The notes under the pieces are model-generated. The model saw nothing but the letters and a program-made list of their open reading frames with translations. It was not told the DNA's origin and did not search any database. From NCBI GenBank assembly GCA_913055135.1, contig CAJXJV010000083.1, positions 1 to 6,236 of the forward strand: a DNA stretch of 6,236 nt, in the 5' to 3' direction. The DNA is from an uncultured Desulfurobacterium sp. (GTDB taxonomy: Bacteria; Aquificota; Aquificia; Desulfurobacteriales; Desulfurobacteriaceae). Below, piece by piece: positions 1-6,236 of this stretch (position 1 is the first letter of the stretch; every line of letters begins with the position of its first letter). Position numbers and translations under genes: made by a program.

Positions 1-90
1 ATAAACCTCTCTTTCAGCTATCATGATTGACTCTAAGGTTTGCTTTACCACTTCTTTTATGATGTCTGGTAAAATCTTCTGTAGTTCCAT
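1..90 (-). CDS. IS256/Mutator-family transposase, N-terminal 30 codons (partial)
   Basis: This is the start of a DDE transposase that would catalyse movement of the insertion sequence. The visible protein begins MELQKILPDIIKEVVKQTLE and continues into SIMIAEREVY. The helical start followed by an (M/A)-AER-E-Y segment is typical of the N-terminal DNA-binding region of IS256-type transposases, which are usually about 400 residues. No catalytic residue is visible because the frame runs off the window edge at base 1. The ATG at 88-90 is supported by a strong GGAGG (complement of 96-100) five bases upstream. The frame is open across all 30 codons. Family assignment rests on a short stretch plus the terminal repeat, so it is good but not certain. 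Confidence 0.72.
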   Translation of the reverse strand, partial: MELQKILPDIIKEVVKQTLESIMIAEREVY

Positions 91-95
91 TTTTG

Positions 96-137
96 CCTCC
101 TGGGGATTTTGGTATTCTGGGGTTGTTCCCCAGGAGG
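96..137 (-). promoter_or_regulatory. Leader hairpins that can hide the transposase ribosome binding site
   Basis: A perfect 11-bp inverted repeat pairs 96-106 with 127-137 around a 20-base loop. In the transposase mRNA the 3' arm contains AGGAGG, the ribosome binding site, so this stem would mask it. A second, smaller stem pairs 117-122 with 128-133 (CTGGGG with CCCCAG, 5-base loop). It uses part of the same 5' arm, so the two stems cannot coexist. The small stem would form first during transcription, and the longer one could then displace it. Masking of the start site by a leader stem is a known way for insertion sequences to limit transposase made from outside transcripts (IS10 and IS50 are established cases). 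That it works so here is inferred from base pairing alone. Confidence 0.6.
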
Positions 138-153
138 TTACTCCATTTTTCCA

Positions 154-179
154 GCTTACACAAAATATCGTACACTATC
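154..179 (-). repeat. Probable terminal inverted repeat (left) of the insertion sequence
   Basis: Read on the minus strand from 179 inward, this 26-base block starts GATAGTGTACGATATT and ends with TTGTGTAAGC. The GATA start and the GTGTAA near the inner end match my memory of the IS256 terminal repeat in position and length. The partner repeat is outside the window, so the inner limit is an estimate and the outer limit could be off by one or two bases. Confidence 0.55.
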
Positions 180-219
180 TTATTCTTACCGTTGATTAAC
201 TTTTAGGATGGAAATAAAT

Positions 220-2676
220 CTATCCCACTTCCACAAAATCAAACTTTTCACCAAACCTAAACTTCATCAGCTCCTTTAGGTCGTCAAGTCCTTCAAGTTC
301 TGGATTTTTCTCTACCAGTTTCTGGGCTTCCTTTCTTGCTATTTTCAGAATTTCAAAGTCTCTTCTCAAGTCCGCAATCTTAAAGTCTCCAAGACCTGAC
401 TGCCTCGTTCCAAAGATCTCGCCGGGACCTCTGAACTGAAGGTCTGCTTCGGCAATTTTGAAACCGTCGTTTGTTGATTCAAGAACCTTCAATCTCTTGA
501 TTGAATCCTCTCCAGCATTTCTCTTTGTGACAAGGAAACAGTAAGACTGCTTAGCCCCTCTTCCAACTCTACCTCTTAACTGGTGGAGCTGTGCAAGTCC
601 AAAGCGTTCGGCGTGTTCTATAACCATTACAGTTGCCTCTGGAACATCTACTCCAACCTCAATAACGGTTGTCGATACAAGAACCTGGTAATCCCCCTTT
701 TTGAACTTCTCCATCACATCGTCTTTCTCTTCCTGCTTCATCCTGCCGTGGAGAAGTCCAACGGAATAGGGTTTCAGTTTCCTTTTCCAGTACTCGTGCA
801 TCTCGGTTGCAGCTTTGAGCTCCAGTTTTTCAGACTCTTCTATGAGCGGATAAACTATGTAAACTCTATTTTTAGCTTTTAGCTCCTTAAGGAGAAAATC
901 AATTAACTTCTCCCTTTCATCCTCAAAGAGAATCTTCGTTTCCACAGGCTTTCTTCCAGCCGGGAGCTCATCAATCACTGAAACGTCAAGGTCTCCATAG
1001 GCTGTCATCGCAAGAGTCCTTGGAATTGGAGTTGCAGTCATTACGAGGACATCTGACATTTTCCCCTTTTTCTTCAACTCAACTCTCTGCTTTACACCAA
1101 ACCTGTGTTGTTCATCTATTATTGCCAATCCAAGATTTTTAAACTCAACAGTTTCCTGAATAAGGGCATGCGTTCCAACAACAACCTGAATGAATCCTTC
1201 TTTTATCGCTCTGTACATTGTCTCCTTTTCCTTCTTTGTCATGCTTCCGGTCAGGAGTCCTACCCTTACCCTGAAAGGCTTTAAAAACTCCTGAAACTTC
1301 TTAAAATGCTGATTTGCAAGAATTTCAGTTGGAGCCATTACAGCGACCTGATATCCGCTCTTCACCGCAAAGAAGGATGCAGCAGCAGCAACAACAGTTT
1401 TTCCACTACCAACATCTCCATGAACAAGCCTGTTCATAGGTTCTGGACTTTTCATATCTTCGACTATCTCTTTTAGAACCCTTTCCTGAGCTCCCGTCAG
1501 TTTGAAAGGAAGGGCTTTTTTAAATTCATCAATCAGCTCTTCACTAACTGGAAAGGCTATTCCCTCCTCTCTCTTTATCTTCTGTCTGTGAAGAGCAAGG
1601 GCAAGCTGAAAGAGAAAGAGCTCATCAAAAATCACCCTCTTCTGATAAGGAGTTTTAAAATTCAAAAGCTCTTCCGCCTCCTCATCGTGAGGAAAGTGGA
1701 CTCTCCAGAAAGCTGTGGCAGCATCGGGAAAAGAGTTCCTCTTCAGAATCTCTTCAGACAGATACTCTGGCAGGAACGGGACAACTTTTTTAACCACACT
1801 CCCTATATCTCTTCTGAGAACTGACTGTTTTATTCCTTCAACTGAGTGATAAACCGGCAAGATAACACCAAGCTTTTCAAGCTTCCCCTTATACTTATCG
1901 AAAATTTCAACTTCAGGATGAACCATGGAATAGCCGCCCAGTTCTCTCTTTGCCAACCCGTAAGCAAGAACCTCTTTCCCTAATTCTTTTGCCTTTGAAA
2001 AGAGTGTCCTGTAGTAGCCGAAAACTTTCTCCTGAAGGAAAACAAGTGTAACCGTTCCAGTTTTGTCGTATAGGATTACTTTGAGCAGCTTTTTCTTCTT
2101 CTTTGAGGTCTCAATTACCGATAGATTTACAACTTTCCCCTTAACAAGGAAAGTCTGGTTGGGTTTTAGGAAAGCCATCGGCGTAATCGTTGTCCTATCC
2201 TCATACCTGAAAGGTAGATAGTAGATGGCATCTAAAATAGTCTCTATTCCAAGCTTTTGAAGTCTTTCGACCGTCTTTTTCCTGATTCCTTTGACCGTTG
2301 AGATTGGCTGGAAAAATGCCTTTATAGGGTACGTTTTCTTTTTTTCTATCTTCTCCTGAACGGATATTATTCTCTCTCTTGGAACCTCGTCTCGCCTTGC
2401 CTTTTCTATATCCTCTTCAGAAAACTTGAGAGTTATAACTGAATGGAGCTCCTTAAAAAACCTTTTCTTTTCCTCTTCTGTAAAGGAATCATACTTCTCA
2501 AGGAGATTCAAAACCTTTGAAACCCAGGCTTTTCTCTTCCTGTCAAGATGGGGCTGGAGCTCCTTCAGTAGAGCAGAAATCGCCCTGTCAGGGTCTTTAA
2601 CCCTGTCGAAATACTTGAAATTGTCCTGAACAATCAGGTTGAGCAGTTTTTTAACTCTTTCTAAGGTTTTCTTCAT
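220..2676 (-). CDS. recG: ATP-dependent DNA helicase RecG, with N-terminal extension
   Basis: RecG is a cytoplasmic superfamily 2 helicase that remodels stalled replication forks and branch-migrates Holliday junctions and D-loops. The protein is 818 residues. In order: a Lys/Glu-rich helical extension (about 1-115), the RecG helix-hairpin-like entry ending LPFRYEDR (about 125-161), the OB-fold wedge (about 165-260), then the two motor domains. Visible motifs are Walker A GDVGSGKT (420-427), motif II DEQH (521-524), motif III TATPIPRT (547-554), motif V STTVIEVGVDVP (668-679), motif VI QLRGRVGR (699-706) and the translocation segment with RGPGEIFGTRQSG (about 749-761). All expected motor motifs are intact. 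The start is the ATG at 2674-2676, five bases after AAGGGA; the in-frame TTG just upstream (2677-2679) lies too close to that site. It exceeds E. coli RecG (693 residues) because of the extension, a form also found in Thermotoga. It is divergent from the TPR gene. Confidence 0.97.
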   Translation of the reverse strand: MKKTLERVKKLLNLIVQDNFKYFDRVKDPDRAISALLKELQPHLDRKRKAWVSKVLNLLEKYDSFTEEEKKRFFKELHSVITLKFSEEDIEKARRDEVPRERIISVQEKIEKKKTYPIKAFFQPISTVKGIRKKTVERLQKLGIETILDAIYYLPFRYEDRTTITPMAFLKPNQTFLVKGKVVNLSVIETSKKKKKLLKVILYDKTGTVTLVFLQEKVFGYYRTLFSKAKELGKEVLAYGLAKRELGGYSMVHPEVEIFDKYKGKLEKLGVILPVYHSVEGIKQSVLRRDIGSVVKKVVPFLPEYLSEEILKRNSFPDAATAFWRVHFPHDEEAEELLNFKTPYQKRVIFDELFLFQLALALHRQKIKREEGIAFPVSEELIDEFKKALPFKLTGAQERVLKEIVEDMKSPEPMNRLVHGDVGSGKTVVAAAASFFAVKSGYQVAVMAPTEILANQHFKKFQEFLKPFRVRVGLLTGSMTKKEKETMYRAIKEGFIQVVVGTHALIQETVEFKNLGLAIIDEQHRFGVKQRVELKKKGKMSDVLVMTATPIPRTLAMTAYGDLDVSVIDELPAGRKPVETKILFEDEREKLIDFLLKELKAKNRVYIVYPLIEESEKLELKAATEMHEYWKRKLKPYSVGLLHGRMKQEEKDDVMEKFKKGDYQVLVSTTVIEVGVDVPEATVMVIEHAERFGLAQLHQLRGRVGRGAKQSYCFLVTKRNAGEDSIKRLKVLESTNDGFKIAEADLQFRGPGEIFGTRQSGLGDFKIADLRRDFEILKIARKEAQKLVEKNPELEGLDDLKELMKFRFGEKFDFVEVG

Positions 2677-2681
2677 CAATT

Positions 2682-2687
2682 TCCCTT
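2682..2687 (-). promoter_or_regulatory. Ribosome binding site that fixes the recG start
   Basis: On the minus strand this reads AAGGGA. It lies five bases before the ATG at 2676 but only two bases before the in-frame TTG at 2679, so the ATG is the better start and the protein is one residue shorter than the longest open frame. Confidence 0.6.
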
Positions 2688-2726
2688 AAAGAATTTGTTA
2701 TCATTTTAGCTAATCAACCTTACGGG
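2688..2726. promoter_or_regulatory. Divergent promoter region between recG and the TPR operon
   Basis: Only 57 bases separate the two starts, so promoters for both directions must lie here or overlap the coding ends. For recG (minus strand), TAAAAT (complement of 2703-2708) differs from the -10 consensus at one base and has a weak TTCCTT (complement of 2727-2732) 18 bases upstream. For the TPR gene (plus strand), TATCAT at 2699-2704 also differs at one base, but no good -35 box stands at the right distance. The two -10 boxes overlap by two bases, which would make the promoters compete. The region is A+T-rich, so chance matches are likely. I see no obvious operator palindrome. Confidence 0.35.
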
Positions 2727-2733
2727 AAGGAAT

Positions 2734-4521
2734 ATGAGAAGAGTTCTTTATCTGTCAACTGCTTTGTTGGTCTTTTCTTCGTGTGTCACTTTACCGAAAA
2801 AAGAGACATCACCTGTTCAAAAACCAGAACCTGAAAAGGTAGAAGAGAAAACAGTAACTCCATCTCCTGAGATTGTCCAGAAAGCGAAAAAGGAAAAGTA
2901 CAGACCCGGAGCTATTTACTACTACATGGTTTACCTTAACGAGAAAGGGAAAGGCAACCTACAAAAGGCTTACGAATCAATAAAAGAAGCTGTCAAAGAA
3001 GATCCGAATAACATCGAGTATCTCCTTGAAGCAGCAAAATTTGCAGCAAACCTGAAGAAAATGGATGATGCGGAAAAGTTTACACGGAAAGCACTTTCCA
3101 TAGACCCCGAGAATCCACAAGCTCTAAAACTCTTGGCTGGAATCTCCATTGTAAAAGACAGGAAAGAAGAAGCGGAAAAGTACTACAAAAAGGTTCTCTC
3201 CATTGCCCCGGATAGAGATACTTACATAATGCTGGCAAACCTCTACATCAACGAGAAGAGATATTCTGAAGCAGAAAAGATCCTCACAGAAGCTCTAAAA
3301 AAGTATCCAGATAACTTTTTTATCTTCTATTTTCTTGGAGAAATCTACTTCATTGAAGAGAAAACAGATAAAGCAAGAGAGTACATAGAGAAATCAATCA
3401 AACTAAACCCCAACTTTGAAAGTGCATACATTCTCCTTGGAAAGATTGCTCTAAAAGAGAAGCGTTATAAAGAGGCAGAGAAATTTCTCAAAAAAGTTCT
3501 GGAAGAAAATCCAGATAACATCTACGCACTAAAGGAACTCCTTGTAATCTACCTCAAAGAAAATAAAACAGACGAAGCCATAAAGATAATCAACAAACTT
3601 GTTGAGTTAGAACCGTACAACCTTAAACTTCTATCCTGGGTTGCTGCCAACCTCTTTGAAATGAAAGAGTACAAAAAGGTTATCCCAATAGTAGAGAGAA
3701 TTACAAAACTCAACCCTGACAATCCAAACGTCTATTTCATGTTGGGACTTGCTTTTGAAATGTCTAAAAATTACGAAAAAGCCCTTGAAGCCTACGAAAA
3801 ATCTCTCGACCTTTACCCTGAGAATCCAACCGTTCTGGAAAGGACAGCCCTTATTCTTTACAAAATGGACAGATTGAACGATGCGAAAGCATACTTTGAA
3901 AGGCTATGGCAGCTAACAAACAAACCTGAATATCTCCTGAAAGTTGCAATAATTGCTGACAGAGAAGGGAACACAGAAGAGGCTTACAACCTCTTAAAAG
4001 TGTGGAAGAAAGAGTTTCCCAATTATGGAGAGCTCTACTTCTACCTTGCTTATTTTGCTGAAAAGCTTGGAAAAGACGATGAAACCGAAAAGTATCTAAA
4101 AAAACTACTTGAAATAGAACCATCCCCGGACGCCTACAATTACCTTGCTTATTTCTACGCTAACAGAGGAGTAAGGCTAAAGGAAGCTGAAGAGCTAATT
4201 CAAAAAGCCCTTGAGGCTGAACCGGAAAATCCAGCATTCCTCGACACAATGGGATGGGTTCTCTATAAAGAGGGTAGATACGAAGAAGCCTGTAAATACC
4301 TGAAGGAAGCTCTGAAGAGAAAGAAAGAGGATCCGGTAATAAACGAACACTATGGCGAGTGCCTCTACCAGATGGGAAAACTGAAAGAAGCTAAGGAACA
4401 TCTTCTTAAAGCTTTTGTCGGCGTCATGAAGGATCCATCAATTCAGGAAGAAGAAAGAGGAATACTACAGAGAATTGGAAACCTTCTTAAAGAAATTACT
4501 CACATGGAGGAGAAAGAATGA
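2734..4521 (+). CDS. TPR-repeat lipoprotein, about 15 tetratricopeptide repeats
   Basis: The 595-residue protein starts MRRVLYLSTALLVFSSC: two arginines, a hydrophobic stretch and Cys17 in a lipobox-like VFSSC. It is therefore probably a lipid-anchored envelope protein; Val follows the Cys, not the inner-membrane-retention Asp. The Phe at -3 is not the favoured Leu, so lipidation is likely rather than certain. A Pro/Glu/Lys-rich linker (about 20-56) leads to back-to-back TPR units of about 32-34 residues from about 59 to 567, each ending in a form of the (Y/L)-P-(D/E)-N signature, e.g. NPDN, YPEN, DPEN. Such solenoids bind partner proteins; no catalytic site is seen. The block around 464-516 (NYLAYFYANRG ... 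MGWVLYKEG) resembles the conserved C-terminal part of proteobacterial TPR lipoproteins encoded beside lolB, as I recall. The start follows GGGAAGGA. It overlaps the next gene by ATGA, implying coupled translation. Specific function unknown. Confidence 0.9.
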   Translation: MRRVLYLSTALLVFSSCVTLPKKETSPVQKPEPEKVEEKTVTPSPEIVQKAKKEKYRPGAIYYYMVYLNEKGKGNLQKAYESIKEAVKEDPNNIEYLLEAAKFAANLKKMDDAEKFTRKALSIDPENPQALKLLAGISIVKDRKEEAEKYYKKVLSIAPDRDTYIMLANLYINEKRYSEAEKILTEALKKYPDNFFIFYFLGEIYFIEEKTDKAREYIEKSIKLNPNFESAYILLGKIALKEKRYKEAEKFLKKVLEENPDNIYALKELLVIYLKENKTDEAIKIINKLVELEPYNLKLLSWVAANLFEMKEYKKVIPIVERITKLNPDNPNVYFMLGLAFEMSKNYEKALEAYEKSLDLYPENPTVLERTALILYKMDRLNDAKAYFERLWQLTNKPEYLLKVAIIADREGNTEEAYNLLKVWKKEFPNYGELYFYLAYFAEKLGKDDETEKYLKKLLEIEPSPDAYNYLAYFYANRGVRLKEAEELIQKALEAEPENPAFLDTMGWVLYKEGRYEEACKYLKEALKRKKEDPVINEHYGECLYQMGKLKEAKEHLLKAFVGVMKDPSIQEEERGILQRIGNLLKEITHMEEKE

Positions 4522-5009
4522 ATACAACAATGATAATCTGGGGACTGATAGCTTTCCTCATTATCGGTCTTCCAACAATTACCGGACTCATGAGAGTAAA
4601 CGCTGCCCTTAAATTCCTGCTTGACGAAGAAAAGAGAGAATTTTCTCCTCTGAACGCAATCAAACCCGGTGGATTCGCTTACGCTCTCACTTTTAGTTTT
4701 AAGATAACTTTCCTTACAGCAATCATCCTTGACTACATCGAGTATGTTAAGCAGACCTACTTTATTGTTTCTCTTTATATTTTCTTTATCATGCTTGACT
4801 TCATAATCCAGAGCTCCGGTCCAGAGTATGCTACACTCTCAAGCAACATGAAGAGTGCTTTCATCGGAGCAACTCTTATTGCCCTTGTCATATTCGTTGA
4901 AAACTTTCTGATACAGAGAAAACTCAAGAAGATAATCCCAACAGAAATTGAAAACCTCAGGAAGAACAGAGTCTCACCAGCACTTAGAACGTTTGACCAG
5001 AAAGAATAA
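4518..5009 (+). CDS. Four-helix integral membrane protein of unknown function
   Basis: I do not recognise this 163-residue protein. Four hydrophobic segments are visible at about 5-24, 54-74, 80-98 and 112-132, with a charged loop between the first two (DEEKREFS, about 36-43) and a basic, hydrophilic C-terminal tail (about 133-163, QRKLKKIIPTEIE onwards). The positive residues after helix 4 and in the first loop suggest both lie in the cytoplasm if the N-terminus starts outside, but the topology is not settled. No metal-binding or catalytic motif stands out. The ATG overlaps the stop of the TPR gene (ATGA) and has GGAGG (4506-4510) seven bases upstream inside that gene, so the two are almost certainly co-translated. 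The opposite-strand open frame across its 3' part has no supported start and is a shadow. Confidence 0.85.
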   Translation: MNTTMIIWGLIAFLIIGLPTITGLMRVNAALKFLLDEEKREFSPLNAIKPGGFAYALTFSFKITFLTAIILDYIEYVKQTYFIVSLYIFFIMLDFIIQSSGPEYATLSSNMKSAFIGATLIALVIFVENFLIQRKLKKIIPTEIENLRKNRVSPALRTFDQKE

Positions 5010-5014
5010 GGAGG
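5009..5014 (+). promoter_or_regulatory. Strong ribosome binding site of the ATPase gene
   Basis: AGGAGG shares its first base with the stop codon of the membrane-protein gene and lies four bases before the ATG at 5019-5021. It fixes the start of a frame that would otherwise be easy to miss because it has no stop inside the window. Confidence 0.75.
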
Positions 5015-5018
5015 GGAA

Positions 5019-6236
5019 ATGCACAGACTGACTGTTGAAAACTTTGGACCTATAAAAGAACGAATTATTTTTGAACCGAAAGATTTTTCAATAATTATTG
5101 GGGAACAAGCATCAGGGAAAAGTATAATTGCAAAATTGATCTTCCTATTTCGTTCTTTGAGAGATGATGTGATGAAATGGATGTACGAAGAAAGTGATAG
5201 ATTGTCAAAAGGGAGCATTAACCGAGTTATAAGAAATAAGTTTCTTAAGTTTTTTGGAAGAAATAAACCGATGCCCTCCGGGTTTTATATAAAGTATGAG
5301 TATAGCAAAAAAGTTTACGTAGAACTAACATCTCGAGAGGAAGATGGTTTACTATGGAGCAAACTTAGTAATGATTTTGTTAATAAATTTAACGAGATAA
5401 TTAATCTTCGCCGAGAGATTTCAGAAAAAATGAAGCGTATAAAGGAAAGAAAAATTGAATTTTTAACCTCAGCGGAACTTTCTCAACTGGAGGAAGAAGA
5501 AAGAAGGCTACTAAGACCGATAGAGGAACGGATAAATATCCTTTTTAACGATAGCCACATTCCTATTTATATTCCAGCCGGTAGAGCAGTTCTCAACTTC
5601 CTGGAAGAGGTGGAGATAGAAAATATGGATTTTCTTATGTCTATGTTCATAAAACGGGTTGTTAGCTCAAAGCGAAAATTTTCAGAGTCCCTTGAATCCC
5701 TGATTGAAAGAGAAAAAGGATTCCCGGCTGACGAAGAAAGGGTTAAACTCCTTTATAAGGTAGTAAATTTGGTGTATGAAATATTAAAAGCTGAATACAG
5801 GTATGAAAAAGGAGAAGAATTTCTACTTCTTAAACAAGAAAGTGAGAAGATTCCTCTTCAATTTGCTTCTTCCGGTCAGCAGGAGGTGCTCTGGATTCTT
5901 TTACTACTTTTCCAAATTATGTTGGAAAACAGAAAAGTTTTCTTGGTTATTGAAGAACCAGAAGCACGTTTGTTTCCTTCTGCCCAAAAACTGCTCATAG
6001 AGTACATTGCAGCATTTCTTAATTTAACTAAAAGCCATGTTTTAATAACTACCCATAGTCCCTACATTTTAAGCACTACAAATATTCTCCTTTTGAGAGC
6101 TAAAGCCGATAAAAACTATCCTTTCCTGATTCTTGCGGAGAAGATAGGGGCCTGGTATAGAAGTCTTCGCGAGTTTAAACCAATTATAGACACTGAAACA
6201 GGATTAATAGAGGAAAACGCTATTGACACCGTTTCA
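5019..6236 (+). CDS. AAA/ABC-type ATPase (AAA15/OLD-like), 3' end missing
   Basis: The frame is open for 406 codons to the window edge. It starts MHRLTVENFGPIKE, the usual opening strand of RecF/SMC-like ATPases. Walker A is GEQASGKS (28-35). A helical, charged insert with short coiled-coil character spans about 122-172. IPAGR at 185-189 is a motif I associate with this ATPase group. Then come the ABC-type signature SSGQQE (284-289), Walker B VFLVIEEPE (307-315, Glu312-Glu313 in place of Asp-Glu, normal here) and a switch His in THSPYI (His346). All ATPase elements are present, so it should be an active dimerising ATPase. Such proteins pair with nuclease or TOPRIM domains in OLD, PARIS-like and related defence systems, but no effector domain is visible. 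The end of the window is probably close to the C-terminus of the core. It follows the membrane-protein gene by 9 bp, yet its arginine codons differ from its neighbours', hinting at transfer. Precise family uncertain. Confidence 0.88.
   Translation, partial: MHRLTVENFGPIKERIIFEPKDFSIIIGEQASGKSIIAKLIFLFRSLRDDVMKWMYEESDRLSKGSINRVIRNKFLKFFGRNKPMPSGFYIKYEYSKKVYVELTSREEDGLLWSKLSNDFVNKFNEIINLRREISEKMKRIKERKIEFLTSAELSQLEEEERRLLRPIEERINILFNDSHIPIYIPAGRAVLNFLEEVEIENMDFLMSMFIKRVVSSKRKFSESLESLIEREKGFPADEERVKLLYKVVNLVYEILKAEYRYEKGEEFLLLKQESEKIPLQFASSGQQEVLWILLLLFQIMLENRKVFLVIEEPEARLFPSAQKLLIEYIAAFLNLTKSHVLITTHSPYILSTTNILLLRAKADKNYPFLILAEKIGAWYRSLREFKPIIDTETGLIEENAIDTVS

Larger units (their letters stand above)
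1..179 (-). mobile_element. IS256-family insertion sequence, left end only (partial)
   Basis: Three things together mark this as the transposase-start end of an IS256-family (Mutator-type) element: the N-terminus of a Mutator-type transposase on the minus strand, a leader with strong inverted repeats, and an outer border that reads GATAGTGTACG on the minus strand. That border resembles the IS256 terminus as I remember it, which starts with GATA and has GTGTAA about 20 bases in. The outermost base is probably 179, so the flanking target duplication (8-9 bp in this family) would start at 180 with TTATTCTT. The other end and the second copy of the duplication lie outside the window, so completeness and exact borders cannot be shown. 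The element sits about 40 bp after the recG stop codon and reads in the same direction as recG. Confidence 0.75.

Noticed and set aside
138..146. Minimal leader reading frame ATG-GAG-TAA on the minus strand just upstream of the transposase hairpin.
   Set aside because: A two-codon frame in A-rich sequence is easily explained by chance, and there is no strong ribosome binding site before it.
206..225. Imperfect stem (GGATGGA with TCTATCC) over the recG stop codon as a terminator.
   Set aside because: The stem has a mismatch, is A+T-rich and is not followed by a U-run in the recG transcript, so it is not a credible intrinsic terminator.
583..2629. Open frames on the plus strand at 583-882, 1588-1824 and 2426-2629.
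   Set aside because: They lie wholly inside recG, which is confirmed by all helicase motifs; their proteins are low-complexity and lack ribosome binding sites.
3851..4401. Open frames on the minus strand at 3851-4123 and 4195-4401.
   Set aside because: They are antisense to the TPR gene, whose repeats run through this region without a break.
3000..4440. DNA-level tandem repeats within the TPR gene.
   Set aside because: The periodicity of about 100 bases is at protein level only; the nucleotide units have diverged, so it is not a DNA repeat array.
4775..5218. A 147-residue open frame on the minus strand.
   Set aside because: It spans the end of the membrane-protein gene, the AGGAGG and the start of the ATPase, all well supported on the plus strand, and its product resembles no protein.
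5803..6000. A 65-residue open frame on the plus strand.
   Set aside because: It lies in another frame within the ATPase gene, across its ABC signature and Walker B region.

Overview
The window reads as part of a chromosome from a thermophilic or deeply branching bacterium. The proteins are rich in Lys, Glu and Ile, arginine is mostly AGA/AGG, and RecG carries a long N-terminal extension of the kind I associate with Aquificota and Thermotogota. I lean towards Aquificota (a Desulfurobacterium/Thermovibrio-like lineage), but this is inferred from composition and protein style only.

Layout. Positions 1-179 are the left end of an IS256-family (Mutator-type) insertion sequence on the minus strand. 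It holds the first 30 codons of the transposase, a leader with two mutually exclusive hairpins over the ribosome binding site, and a probable terminal inverted repeat ending at 179. The rest of the element lies outside the window. About 40 bp away is the stop codon of recG (minus strand, 220-2676), a complete ATP-dependent DNA branch-migration helicase. A 57-bp gap then holds back-to-back promoters.

On the plus strand three genes follow with operon-like spacing: a 595-residue lipoprotein made almost entirely of about 15 tetratricopeptide repeats (2734-4521); a 163-residue four-helix membrane protein of no family I recognise (4518-5009, overlapping the previous stop by ATGA); and, 9 bp later, a predicted ABC/SMC-like AAA ATPase (5019 to the window edge, incomplete at the 3' end).

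How they fit together. recG is housekeeping DNA repair and is only a divergent neighbour. The TPR lipoprotein and the small membrane protein are translationally coupled and may act together at the envelope. The ATPase has a clearly different arginine codon pattern and belongs to a broad group of overcoming-lysogeny-defect (OLD)/AAA15-like ATPases, many of which work in phage defence, so it may be a transferred gene that joined the operon. Whether it has a defence partner cannot be seen because the window stops inside it. The most distinctive non-coding structure is the transposase leader, which lies downstream of recG in the same orientation and looks built to block translation from read-through transcripts. 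I see no tRNA, rRNA, CRISPR array or convincing terminator, and no gene-free stretch longer than 300 bases.
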